From Pyropia yezoensis (lineage: Eukaryota; Rhodophyta; Bangiophyceae; Bangiales; Bangiaceae), in NCBI GenBank assembly GCA_009829735.1, contig CM020618.1, positions 6,822,627 through 6,886,626 of the forward strand: a stretch of 64,000 bases of DNA, given 5' to 3'. The position numbers and the translations under genes were made by a program. The notes beneath the pieces were generated by a model, which was not told the DNA's origin, searched no databases, and saw nothing but the letters and a program-made list of their open reading frames with translations. This document shows, piece after piece, positions 21,740 through 31,513 of this stretch. Position 1 is the stretch's first letter; the number at the start of each line of letters is the position of its first letter.

Positions 21740-21815
21740 CCCCGTTGCCTAATGGTTTGAGCGCGCCATTCCGCTTACTTCTCAAGGGCCCGGGTTCGAT
21801 TCCGACTCTCCGATA
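21740..21815 (+). other. degenerate tRNA-like sequence (possible SINE head)
   Basis: TTGCCTAATGGTTTGAGC resembles a pol III A box and GGTTCGATTCC matches the B-box consensus, at tRNA-like spacing. The T-stem and acceptor do not pair properly, so this is not a working tRNA gene by eye. It sits beside a tandem and inverted repeat, which would fit a tRNA-derived SINE or a tRNA pseudogene. Confidence 0.35.
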
Positions 21816-21818
21816 TCT

Positions 21819-21992
21819 ACTTTTTCGTTATTCCACACACACTCTTACCCTCTCTCACCCGCACCCAGCAACCTGTGGACTTTTTCGTTATTCCACACAC
21901 ACTCTTACCCTCTCTCACCCGCACCCAGCAACCCACAGGTAACCCACAGGGGTTGCTGGGTGCGGGTGAGAGAGGGTAAGAGTGTGCGTGGG
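21819..21992. repeat. 60-bp tandem duplication plus inverted copy (hairpin)
   Basis: A 60-bp unit starting ACTTTTTCGTTATT occurs at 21819 and 21879. Its distal part (about 21892-21934) is followed after about 16 bp by an inverted copy at about 21951-21992, with roughly 42-bp arms and two mismatches. Together they could fold into a long hairpin. Confidence 0.85.
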
Positions 21993-22182
21993 GGTGCGCG
22001 TTGCTTCCCCCTTCGGAAAAAAACAGACTTGCGTGTGCTTGAACACTGTCGTCCTGGTCGCGGATCCCCGCGTGAACCAGCCAGGCGGTCGGCGGTTCGG
22101 TATCTCTCCTGTCTCCCTGCGTTCTTGGTGGGTTGTTTCTCTGTGTGTTCTGGGTGCTACGCGCCTAAGGTACGTAAAACCA

Positions 22183-22461
22183 CTACAGGCACGGCGCCAA
22201 ATGCAGGTCGGCCACCATTGCGGCAGGCACCTCCGACAGGAGGTGCTTCGCCTGCAGGTGAGCCACTACCGTGGCGGGGCCCTCCTCAAAGCGGCGTACG
22301 CCCTCGCCGCCCGAGGGGACGGGGCAGACGACGTACGTCCGTGGGGCGCCTGCGGCAGGCGCCAAGGGCGGCGGCGGCGGGGGTAGGGGGGGAGTCGCGG
22401 CCGAGGACGGGGGGCCACTGATGGTTCTGTCACCGGCCAGGGCGCCATGAGTGTCACTCAT
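22183..22461 (-). CDS. non-LTR element ORF2 head with zinc-finger-like region, truncated
   Basis: 92 codons starting at ATG 22461, which overlaps the stop of the upstream ORF as ATGAGTGA. After a Pro-rich linker it reads RTYVVCPVPSGGEG, then VVAHLQAKH and PAAMVADLHLAPC. This resembles the N-terminal finger region of algal non-LTR retrotransposon proteins (a CP.P-G motif, an H-x4-H pair and a closing P-x-L-x2-L-x-L-x2-C motif). One expected cysteine is missing. It ends at a stop 538 bp before the zinc-finger/RT ORF on the same strand, but the two carry different fingers, so they are probably separate fragments. Assignment is inference. Confidence 0.5.
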   Translation of the reverse strand: MSDTHGALAGDRTISGPPSSAATPPLPPPPPPLAPAAGAPRTYVVCPVPSGGEGVRRFEEGPATVVAHLQAKHLLSEVPAAMVADLHLAPCL

Positions 22462-22469
22462 GGCGCCCT
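22439..22469. repeat. perfect palindrome across a stop-start overlap
   Basis: AGGGCGCCATGAGTG (22439-22453), one centre base (22454), then its exact reverse complement (22455-22469). The minus-strand ORF1 stop and ORF2 start lie inside it. Confidence 0.9.
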
Positions 22470-25439
22470 GCGTCGCTAACGGTGGGTGGTATGGGCTTGG
22501 CGTGCGCAGCCAGCGCCCCGCCGGTCCCCGCGCGCTGGTCGGTCCCTGCCGGCGGCTGGCCAGGCGCGGGGGCGGGCACCACCTCCATCGGTGTGGGGGC
22601 AGGGGCGGCCGCCAGAGCACCAGCAGGCGGCTGGGCGCCCGCCTTGCCAGCATCGCCCCGGCGCCGCGCCGGCGGCAGGGCCTGGGGAGGGGGGCTGTCC
22701 CGGCCGTCCACCGGCCGCAGCCCCTTGTGGCCACGGGCCGTTGACGGCAGCACCGCGCTGACACCACCCGTGTCGGAGTCCGAGGTGGGCGCCAGGTCGG
22801 CAGTGGCGGCCACCCGCGCATGCGCACGGTCGGGGTCGCCCCCCCTCGGACTCGGGCCGGGCGTCCGCGGGGGCAGCCCGACAGAGAGAGTCTCACCGGC
22901 CGGCCATGCCGTCGTGGGCACGGCGACGGTCGGGCTCGGCGGGAGCGGTACCCGCTCCCCACCAGCGGTCTCCCCGGCTCCACCAGCCCGGCCTGCCACA
23001 ACAGGCATCTGCCCAATGCGGGCGTTCCCGCTTGCCGCCTGCTCGACCGCCGCCTTGCTGCCCATGCTCGCCGCCGCCGCCGCGGTTTCTCCTGCTACTG
23101 CTGCGGCTGTCGTTGCCGCCGGTGTGGAGACGTTGATGGGTTGCGCGCCGCGGTCGTCGCCGGGCGCTGGCGGCGCCACGGCGACGTCCACGGCAGCCCC
23201 CGCGCCGCCGCTCGCGAGCGGCGAGGACACCACGTCCCCCCCCACCGTGTCCTCCTCCTCGCTGAGGTACTCGTCGGGGGTGTCAGGCACCGCGGGCGAT
23301 GCGGCAGCCTCGGTGTGCCCCGCACCAGCCGCCCCCGCAAGCCAGGGCTGTGCCGCAGGTTGCACCGAGGCCGCCCCGTCGCCCACACCCCTCTCCCCAT
23401 CGACAGGTGGCGGCACGGCCGCAGTAACCGCCCTCGTGTCGTTCGCGGGCAGGCCCACGGGGGGGACGACATCCGTGGCGTCTGCCGACGCAGGGGCCAG
23501 GGCGACAGCCGGCGACCCCCCCTCAATCTTGCTCGTCTCGCGCGGGGCGGCGGGCGACGTCTTGGTCGGCGATGGCGGCGGCGCCATCATGCCCGCCACA
23601 GCGGCCAAATCGGCACAGGCCGGCTGCCCCGAATTCTCGGGCGCCGTCGTTGTCGCGGTCGCCGTCGTCATGCCCGTCCCGGCCGCGGCGACCGAATCGG
23701 CGTCCCCTTCCCCCCGCCGATTATTCTCCCCTAAATCGGCGGGGGTCGTCGTCGTCGCGGGCGCGGTCGCCCCCCCCGCAGCAGCGGAGGAAATCGGCGA
23801 TTCCGGCCGCGCCGAGTTTTCGTCGTTGGGCGCCGGGGGGGGGGGCGAGCAAAACCGGCGCCGACACGGCGGCGCCCAAATCGGGTTCCCCCGCCCCCCC
23901 ACCTGGAGTTTCCACCCCGTCCATCGGGGTGGCCGCGTCAGCCGACGAGAGCTCGGCGGCGGCCGTGGCGGCCGGCGCCCGTCCAGCCGGGGGCGTCTGG
24001 ACGTCTGCCGTGCTATCGTCGATGGCGGCAGCTGGCGGCGGCACCACGGTGTCAGCCGCCGCGGGCGGCGCCTTGTCGATGGCTGGCGCCTCGGTGGGGC
24101 GCGGCCGGGCGGCAGGGGCCACGGCGGGCGTCGGGGCGGCCTTGGCCGCCGCCCGCAGGGACGGCGCGGCAGCCAACTGGGCGGCCACGTGGGCGCGCAG
24201 TGCGTCCCGCAGCGGCGGCGGCATCTGCGGGCGCGCCGCCAGCTGTGCGAGCTTGGCCCGCAGGCAACGCGCACACAGGTCCTCCGCCGCAGTACGCGCC
24301 GCCTCCGCGGTCAGCCCCCCGCGGCGCTTGGCGCCAAAGAGGGCGGGGCTCCACGGGTCGGCGTTGCGCACAACCCCCAGCACCCCCGCCGCCGGACCCG
24401 TGCGCAGTGCGGATAAAAACGCGGGCACGGCGTCCGCCACCAACGTAACGGCCGCCACCGCGCCGAAACGGTCAACGTCCACTACGTTCTACCGCGGCAG
24501 GCCGGTGACATCCGCCACCAGCCCGCGGAGCGCGTGCGCCCGCGGCTCCCGCGACACCTCGGTCACGTGGACCGTCGCAAGGGTGGGGGGGTCGGCGCCG
24601 CGGCGGCCGCCACGCGCGCCAGTCAGCGCCATTCCCGCCGCAGCGGCGCGCGCAGTCGCGGTCGAGGTGAGGGCGGCGGTGGCGGCCGCACCACCTACGG
24701 AGGCACCACTGGCGGGGCCAGCAGGTCCATCCCGCGCGGCGCCTCCGTCACGGCGACGGGCGTCGGCGCCGTCGCCCTCGCCGGCCACCTCCGCCGGATC
24801 GGCTGCTGGTGCGGCCGCACGGTCGTCTTGACGGTTGGCGCGGGCGCCAGCGGCAGCCTCGTAGGCCGCTCCCCCAGAACGAGGGCCACGGGGAGGGGGT
24901 ACCGGGGCCGCCAGCGGCGCCCACCACGGCCACAGCGGCCTCAGCGGCCCGGCGGGCGCGGGCGTCCTTGGCGGCTTGACGGCGGCGACGACGGCGGGCT
25001 GCCGCGGCGCTCCAGGCGCCGCCGCCATCGTCGCTCAGGTCCATAGGGTCATCGCCCCCGCCGGCGGGCGACGCGGGCAGCGGCGCCGCCGCCCCGGCAG
25101 CGGCGGGCGGCGGAGGGCGGCGGCCACCAGCATCGGCGGCCGCAGGCGGCGGACTAGCCGCCCGGGCGGGCGAAAGGGGGGCAGAGGAGGAGGAAGGGGG
25201 GGGGGGGGGGGGGAACCGGAGCGGGAACGAGGGCGAGACCGCGACCGAGAACGCCCGCGGCGCTCCCCGAGAGAGCGCAGCAGCGGGCCAATGTCATTGG
25301 CTCGCACGGACGCAAACACAGCGTCAAGGACGCGGCAACGGGCGGCCGCCGTCGACGACGACGGCGGCCCGGTCACCGCGTCCAAAAGCGCGATCAACCC
25401 TCGCGCAACGGCCGCCTCCCGCGGCCGTAGCGCGACCAT
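22454..25439 (-). pseudogene. ORF1-like protein with SR and Ala/Pro-rich regions, broken frame
   Basis: Coding character runs on the minus strand from ATG 25439 to TGA 22454, but changes frame. Segments in order: MVALRPREAAVARGLIALL and ANDIGPLLRSLGERRG, an RS-rich stretch (RSRSRSRPRSRS), a G-run of 18 (25196-25213) where the frame moves, DPMDLSDDGGGAW with a basic helix (RRRRRRQAAKDARAR), another shift near 24900, PPTLATVHVTEVSREP, an in-frame TAG at 24489, then VVDVDRFGAVAAVTLVADAV and CARCLRAKLAQLAARPQ, a run of 11 G near 23838-23848 with a last shift, and an acidic Ala/Pro/Thr-rich tail to the stop. The stop overlaps the ATG of a zinc-finger ORF, which suggests ORF1 of a non-LTR retrotransposon. 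Breaks at homopolymers may be sequencing errors. A host nuclear SR-like protein is the alternative. Confidence 0.45.
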
Positions 25440-25921
25440 GGCGCCCCCCCCCGCCACATAAAGTGGACAGGGGGAAGCCCCAACACCACCGACCCCACCA
25501 GTACCAGGACGGGGTACGTCGGGCGGAGACGGGGGCGACAGACGCGCCCCGTGGTCTGGTGGACACTGCAAGACGCTAAGACAGCGCACATCTTGCCCGT
25601 GACCCTCACCTACCACGGGGTGCGTCAGCCGCCCCCTTTTTCGCCGACGAGCCAATCATGGGTAATTGTCGGCCGTTCACTAGCAGGTTAGACGCCGGCT
25701 TTTCCCGGGGACCTTTCCCAAGATGAGTCGGATGTTTCCCTGAGGGGTTTGACCGATAGTTACCGTGGATTTGACATTCGGTTGAATCGATAAAAAGATC
25801 AAGGGGGGCCATCTTCGTCGACCGTATCTCGCGCGTCATCTTGATCCTGTTCGCGGCGACCGACGCGGCGACCCGTGGTTGGTCGCCCGACCCGCGTCGC
25901 CAGGGCGGCTAGCGACCCTCC

Positions 25922-26005
25922 GCCCGTCTCTGTGCGCGCCCACTCCCTTGTCGCTAGCCTTCTGCCCGTCTCTGTGCGCCCCCACTCCCTTGTTGCTGGC
26001 CTTCT
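25922..26005 (+). repeat. 42-bp tandem duplication
   Basis: Two copies of a 42-bp unit (GCCCGTCTCTGTGCGC...CACTCCCTTG...CTTCT) starting at 25922 and 25964, upstream of the ATG at 26127. Confidence 0.85.
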
Positions 26006-26126
26006 GGGGACTGCTCCCCGCCCCTCAGTTACTCCAAGCCCGTTCCTCGCGCTATCTCTTTCCTGGACGTCACTGCCTGAGTGTGGGTTGAGAGAGCCAA
26101 GCGGCGTCTTTCCTCTTGGCTCCGTC

Positions 26127-27494
26127 ATGATGGCCTTCGCATGTGCCTGGGCGGGCGGCGCCGTCGCCCCGTCGCCGCGCCCGTCGGCGGGGACGGTCGG
26201 CCACCTTCCCCCCCGCTTTGCCTGCCACGTGTCGGCCGCTCGCGCCCGCGCCATTCCCGTTCGGATGGTGTCGGGCATGCCGGGCGGTGGCGCCCTGGAC
26301 GTGACGCCCGCTGGTGCCGGGGGCGACGACAGTGGGCCTGTGGAGCCAGCCCCCGACCACGAGGTGCTGCTGGCAGAACTGGCGTTTAGCGAGCCCGACA
26401 AGCTGCCCGGCCTCATTGAGCGCAGCATCAACTCCCTGGACGAGAACTTTTACAAGTTTCTCGAGGCCAAGATCAATGGCTCGTCGGACCTGGAGGAGAG
26501 GGAAACGCTGCGCTGCCTGCGCGACGCGGTCACGGACATTATGGGCAAAATTCTGGACGCCGCGTCGGCCGCGGAGAACCCCGAGCTGGCCGAGCAGCTG
26601 GCCGCCGAGGTGGCCGTCCTCTCGTACGACGCGTTGCTGGCGGAAATCCAGGGCGCCGCCACCGCCCACGGGAGCTCCCTCGCCGCCGCCGTCCGGCGGG
26701 CGTACAACCGGGTGGACATGCGCTTCCTCCAGCACCTGGCGCAGAAGAATTTGGACGCTGCCGACGACGAGGAGCGGGCGGGCATCGAGGCTGTCCAAGC
26801 GGCCGTCACGCAGGAGATGACCGTCCGGATGGGCGCCGCGTCGGCTGCGTTCAAGACGGTGGTCACGGCCGGCGACGAGGACGCGATGAACCGCCAGATG
26901 GCGCTGCTGCTGCAAAAAGGGGAGCTGGACGAAGCGTTTTTGCTCCTCCTTGCTGGCAACTTGGAGCAGGCAAAGGCGGCTGGCGTCGAACAAGCCGTTG
27001 CGGTGCTGAGTCGCCTGCAGACGCGGGCGGCCGAACTCAAGGACGGCCGAGCGCCGCCTGAGGTGGCCCTCGTCCGCAAGCTCCTTCGCACCCCTGAGCT
27101 TGATGAGCGCAGGGCTCTCCTCACCGCCGCCCTGACGCCGCGCAAGAAGATTGCGCTGGCCGATGGGAGCTCCTCATCGGGCGTTGTCGTTGACGGAAAG
27201 AAGCTGGTGACGGCCTTGCGGCGCCTGGTGGAGGAGTTTGGCAACGTGGACGCCGCGATCATTGAGCGCGTTGACGCGCTGGGCCTTGAGGCTGAGGCGG
27301 TGGCTCGGGAAATTTACGGCTTGGAAGGCAAGGACGTGGGGCAGCTGCAGGACGAGGCGTTTCACAAGCGCAGTGTCAGCGTGTGGGACTTGGAGCAGGT
27401 CGAAATCCAGAGCGAGATGGAAGGCCGGGAGGCCCCGTGGGCGGGGGCCAACCGGCTGCCCGGCTTTGATGAAGAAGGGCGGATGCAGCTCTAG
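26127..27494 (+). CDS. conserved-looking helical protein, probably plastid-targeted
   Basis: 455 codons, no intron seen. I start at ATG 26127; a longer upstream frame exists but begins at GTG and runs through a tandem repeat. The first 60 or so residues are rich in Ala, Ser, Pro and Arg and almost free of acids (MMAFACAWAGG, FACHVSAARARAIPVRMVSG), as expected of a chloroplast transit peptide. The rest is alpha-helical and acidic: LPGLIERSINSLDENFYKFL, LEERETLRCLRDAVTDIMGK, VDMRFLQHLAQKNLDAADDEE, MALLLQKGELDEAFLLLL, AAGVEQAVAVLSRLQTRAAE and LLRTPELDERRALLTAAL. There is no catalytic motif or membrane segment that I can see. Codon use is typical of the host genes here. It is tail-to-tail with the peptidase gene that follows (about 200 bp apart). 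Function unknown; plastid location is inference. Confidence 0.75.
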   Translation: MMAFACAWAGGAVAPSPRPSAGTVGHLPPRFACHVSAARARAIPVRMVSGMPGGGALDVTPAGAGGDDSGPVEPAPDHEVLLAELAFSEPDKLPGLIERSINSLDENFYKFLEAKINGSSDLEERETLRCLRDAVTDIMGKILDAASAAENPELAEQLAAEVAVLSYDALLAEIQGAATAHGSSLAAAVRRAYNRVDMRFLQHLAQKNLDAADDEERAGIEAVQAAVTQEMTVRMGAASAAFKTVVTAGDEDAMNRQMALLLQKGELDEAFLLLLAGNLEQAKAAGVEQAVAVLSRLQTRAAELKDGRAPPEVALVRKLLRTPELDERRALLTAALTPRKKIALADGSSSSGVVVDGKKLVTALRRLVEEFGNVDAAIIERVDALGLEAEAVAREIYGLEGKDVGQLQDEAFHKRSVSVWDLEQVEIQSEMEGREAPWAGANRLPGFDEEGRMQL

Positions 27495-27696
27495 GCGGGC
27501 GCAACTGTCTGCTCGAGCCGAAGGGCCGGTAAACGAGGGGTGGCGTCCGCTTGCAGAGTATCAGTTGCTCCCGAGCGCTTTCTTTGTTTCTGCCTCTCTC
27601 TCCGTTGTTTCTCCTCCATGATTGCGAGGGCGCTCGGCAACAGCCATGTGCCCACCCAAGCTCCGTCCAGCCCATGTCAAAGCCCCCACTAGAACT

Positions 27697-28778
27697 TTAG
27701 CTGTCCACTGGCAAGCCTGGGAGAGAAGGGGGCATCCCACCCTCCTCCCCCCTCGCCGCGGACACCGGCGCGGGCGGCAGCGCGCCCACCGTCGATGGCG
27801 GCCATATCCGCCACAGCACCTTGCCGGTCAGGAGCGCAGCGGGCACGGGTCCGTAGTAGCGACAGTCAATGGAGGCAGCAGCGTTGTCACCTACGACCCA
27901 GATATGGCCGGGAGGGACGGTCAGGACCTCAGGGGGGCCCGCCGGCCGCTCCACCGTCACCGTGTCGCCAGGCTGTGGGACGTGGCGGGGACAGGCGCCG
28001 GTAGTGCGCCGGCGTGGGGCGGGTGGTAGCAGGCAGGGACGGGTGAGCAGAGCACAGGGGGGAGGAGCGAATGCCAAGCAAGCAGAGAGAGCGAGAACGC
28101 AGAGCAGCGCCCACAGGGCAACACATCAGTGGGTCGCGTTGCGAGGGACTCACGTTGCCGGGACCACGCGCGCCCGCCCCCTCCGGCCACATCCACACAG
28201 CAGCGGTGCACAAGGGAACACACTCTTCAAAAAAACATGGCATCATTTCACGGGGGAAGAGGTCAATGCGCATACCAGCCCGCCAATACGCTTGATAATG
28301 GACACCCGCCGGTCCGTCGGCTTGCTTAGTGTCACAACGTCGCCGACGGTCAGGACCGTGTTTGCCCTGTCCCCATAGCGGCGCGCGGCGCGCCAGCGGT
28401 AGGGCGCCGACATATCCAGCAACACCACGTCACCTTTCGTCGCCAGCGTCGGAGTCATGGAAGAACCATACGCCTGTTAGAATGGATGAGCAACGGCGGG
28501 GCGGGGACAACCAGAGGGAGGCGTCAGCGGAAAGTCGGGGGGAAGGGGGCGAGACCGGCAGCACAAGGCATACATGTACACAGGTAGATAATATGCCCGA
28601 AGACGCAAAAGCTGCAACAGAGAAAGGCAGCAAGCAGACCTCCGGTGGCCGTCGCAGTGACCCCCAACCGTACTTGAGACACGTTGACGCCATACGTATT
28701 GAGCAAGTAGGAGGCCGCAAAAACCCGCACCGTCACGCTCGCTAGGCCCACCAGGCCGCCGGCGGGGGGATGCAACAT
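27697..28778 (-). CDS. IMP1: mitochondrial inner membrane peptidase, IMP1-like, three exons
   Basis: Exons 28778-28674, 28473-28276 and 27972-27697 join in phase 0 across two introns (200 and 303 nt) with GT and AG ends, giving 192 residues, near the usual IMP1 size. Exon 1 supplies the N-terminal hydrophobic anchor (LVGLASVTVRVFAASYLL). Across the first junction the catalytic serine box forms (YGSSMTPTL, Ser about 40). Exon 2 ends in SIIKRIGGL with the catalytic lysine (about 96), which continues over the second junction into PGDTVTV. Exon 3 carries the signature VPPGHIWVVGDNAAASIDCRYYGPVP and GKVLWRIWPP. Family S26 enzymes cut presequences on the outer side of the inner mitochondrial membrane. 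The tryptophan-rich end resembles plant IMP1 more than IMP2. A Harbinger element sits 127 bp upstream of the start. Confidence 0.88.
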
Positions 28779-29098
28779 GTCCCCCAGCACAGCAGAGCCA
28801 GGAAAGACAAGAAAGATGAGGCACCACGTGCTTGCGCGTGTGCTTCGCCTGCCCGTGGTCGTGCTCTCGTCTCCTGCTCGTGGCGTTGTCGGGCTGTGAA
28901 AGTAAGGCCCTTTCGCAGTTCCCACACCATCACGTGTGACGACGGTATTATACCTGCGAAAGAAAGTGGAGAGGGCCGCCCAGGACGGTATACCAAATAC
29001 ATAAGTTTTCACAATTTCTTAAGACGCTTAGAATTGTCACAAACAATTGACTGCGACTCGACGACGAGTGGGGTGTTTGGCACGCCTGCCCTGCTCGG

Positions 29099-29524
29099 AT
29101 GCCACCAGAGAACGTCCACGTCGCCGCGCACAGCATCATGGACCCCACTCCTATCTGGCGTGCGGGTGCGTTCGTGACCTCTGAAGCTGGTGCTCTACAG
29201 GCCCGCCGTGGTATTTTCTCCGACCCCTTTCAATACACTTTTGTTTCTGTGCCCTTTTCCGACGTCCGGGCACGCTACGGCGCCCTCTTTCCCCGCGCTA
29301 TGCGCATGTCCGAGAGCGCGTTTCACGGCCTGGTAGACATCCTGCGCCCTCGCTTGCCCCGTCGCGGTCTCTCGGCGGAGATGCGCACGGCTTTGGCCCT
29401 GCGCTACTTGGGCGGCGGCAGCTATGTCGACATCTGCGCGACGTTCGGAGTGAGTCTTCTGGTCGGAACGTCTGGGCGTGCCAGCCAATGCTGGACAATT
29501 TTCAATGGCAGCACCCTGGCCTGA
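29099..29524 (+). pseudogene. PIF/Harbinger transposase N-terminus, truncated
   Basis: From ATG 29099 the ORF contains RMSESAFHGLVDILRPRLPR and RTALALRYLGGGSYVDICATFGVS. This is the helix-turn-helix-like head typical of DDE_Tnp_4/Harbinger transposases (FRMS...F..L...L, LA..L.YLA.G.SY.DI...FGVS). Similarity stops near 29455, where the family would continue into the linker and DDE core, and the last 20 codons look random. No catalytic Asp/Glu is present, so it is inactive. Confidence 0.85.
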
Positions 29525-29597
29525 GAGTTGTCTCGAGAAATTTCAATCCTGAACGCAATTGGATAGCTGCAAGTCTTGAGCTCCACAGTGTATGCCG

Positions 29598-29658
29598 CGG
29601 TATACCGCGGTATAAACATACGCGGCCTGGCCGCGTATGTTTATACCGCGGTATACCG
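29598..29658. repeat. perfect 30-bp-arm palindrome
   Basis: 29598-29627 and 29629-29658 are exact reverse complements around a single T at 29628. Each arm includes GGTATACCGCGGTATA and ACATACGCGGCC. It lies inside the Harbinger element and would extrude as a cruciform or hairpin. Confidence 0.92.
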
Positions 29659-30267
29659 TCGGCACGGGCACAGCCAATCAGGTCGGCGTTACGCGTATAT
29701 ACCGTCACGCCGTTTGCAACTGCGAAAGGGCCTAACACGAGATTCGCGGTCTGCGAAAGTGTTCTCTCACCCTTTGCGCGACAATTGACGTAATTGGGTT
29801 CACGAAAAACTTTCTGAACATGTTGTCATCGCACAAAACTCGTGATCCAGCCAATCAGGCACTGTGACGCAGCACTTCTTCGTGCTGCCACGTAACAAAA
29901 ATAGTAAAAGCGGCGAACGTCGGGCCGCTGGCCCAGATTGGACAGCGTCGCACGAGTCCCGAGGGCGACGGCTGGCCAGGATCCTGCGCGGCTCAACGCG
30001 TCGCCGACGGCTGTGCTCGAATTTCACAGTGCTCGGCGTCGCTTGGCGACCCACCCACCCAACCCCACCCTCCCACCCCCCACCCCCCGAACTGGTGCCA
30101 TCGGTAGGCCTGACTTCCACCCCCCGGCGATATCCTTGCTGCGGCCCTTCTACGAACGGCCCGTCGCGGGAGCTGCTGCCTTGGGTGTCACGTCCCGCGA
30201 CCCCAGCTGCGGCCGGCTGTCCCCTCCACCGACCCCGCACGACCCCCCGGTCGGCCGACATTCCCTC

Positions 30268-31480
30268 ATGGCCAAGGTCACTGCCTCCCCGGCGGGGGCG
30301 AAGCCGCCGGGCAAGCCCCCCCGTCCCCCCCCACCCCCAGTGCAGCAGCTCATTACTGCGGATGGCGCGTTTGTGTCGGGGTTCACCCTGCCCCCGCTGG
30401 TGGAGGTGTCACCGCGGGGCACGCCCTACGGCATCGTGGCGGTGATTGGGTGCCAGTCGGGCGGCAAGTCCACCCTCCTCAACGCCCTCTTTGGCACCGC
30501 CTTTCCCGTCTTGGACGCGGCCGCCCACGGGCGGCGGCGGACGACGGTGGGGGTGTGGGGGGCCGTGGTGCCACCGCCCTTGCCGTCGCCCCCTTCCGTT
30601 GGTGGGGATGGAGGCGTGCGGGGCCGCCGTGCCGCAGCGGCGGCGGCGGCCAAAGAGACCCACCGCCCCCTGCTGGTGCTTGACATTGAGGGCACCGACA
30701 GCCGTGAGCGTGGCGAGGGGGCGGTTGCATTTGAGTCGCGCGCGGCTCTGCTGGCGCTCGCGCTTGGCGACACGGTGGTGCTGAACATGTGGGCACACGA
30801 CGTGGGCCGCCACGCGGCGGCCAACTATGAGCTCCTGGGACTTGTGTTTGCCCACGCCGCCGCCTTGCGCGCTGCGGGGTGCGTCTTTGGGGGTGGGCGC
30901 CGCGCGCGGCTGCTCGTTGTTGTCCGTGATGCGGACGAACCGGGGGCGGCCCTCCCCGCCGTCACGCGGGTGCTGCTTGGCGACATGCGCGCCATTTGGG
31001 CGCGCCTGCGCCGGGGGGGCGTCACCGCCACGCCGCCCGCCGCGGGAGGGGGTGGGGGGGCAGGCGCGTCTCCGGCCGAGAGGACGCCCGTCGCCGGCGC
31101 CGACGAGCCGCTTGAGTCGCTGGTGCAGGTTGAGTTTGCGGCTCTCCCTCACCTGCGGTACGACTCTGCCGGTTTTTCGGCCGCCGCGGCGGTGCTGGCG
31201 CGGCGGTTTACGCTCGCGTCGCCGACACGCGGTGGCCGGCTGGGCGGCCGGCTGGGCGGCCAGGCGGCGTCGGCGGCGGCGGTGGGGACAGATGGTGCTG
31301 CTGGTGGCCCCACTGGTGGCGTCGTGGGGGGTCCACTGGTGGCGCTGGACGCCGAGGCGCCGTCGAGCCTGGTGCCGCTGCCGGCGCTGCCTGCGCTGGC
31401 CCGCTCCCTCTGGGCGGCCATCGTCGACCACACGGCGGGGGTGGGGGGCAGCGGTGCCGACGCCGACGCCGGCCGCGTCA

Positions 31481-31513
<33 letters not shown>

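Larger units (their letters stand above)
28906..29732 (+). mobile_element. PIF/Harbinger deletion-derivative transposon, 827 bp
   Basis: The ends are perfect 15-bp inverted repeats, GGCCCTTTCGCAGTT (28906-28920) and its complement (29718-29732). They are flanked by TAA on both sides (28903-28905 and 29733-29735), the 3-bp TWA target duplication of this superfamily. Inside is the start of a transposase and a 61-bp palindrome. It is too short to encode a full transposase plus Myb-like partner, so it is non-autonomous. It sits in the shared upstream region of two divergent host genes. Confidence 0.9.

Noticed and set aside
21740..21815. Functional tRNA gene
   Set aside because: The B box matches but the T-stem and acceptor stems do not pair, so I describe it only as tRNA-like.
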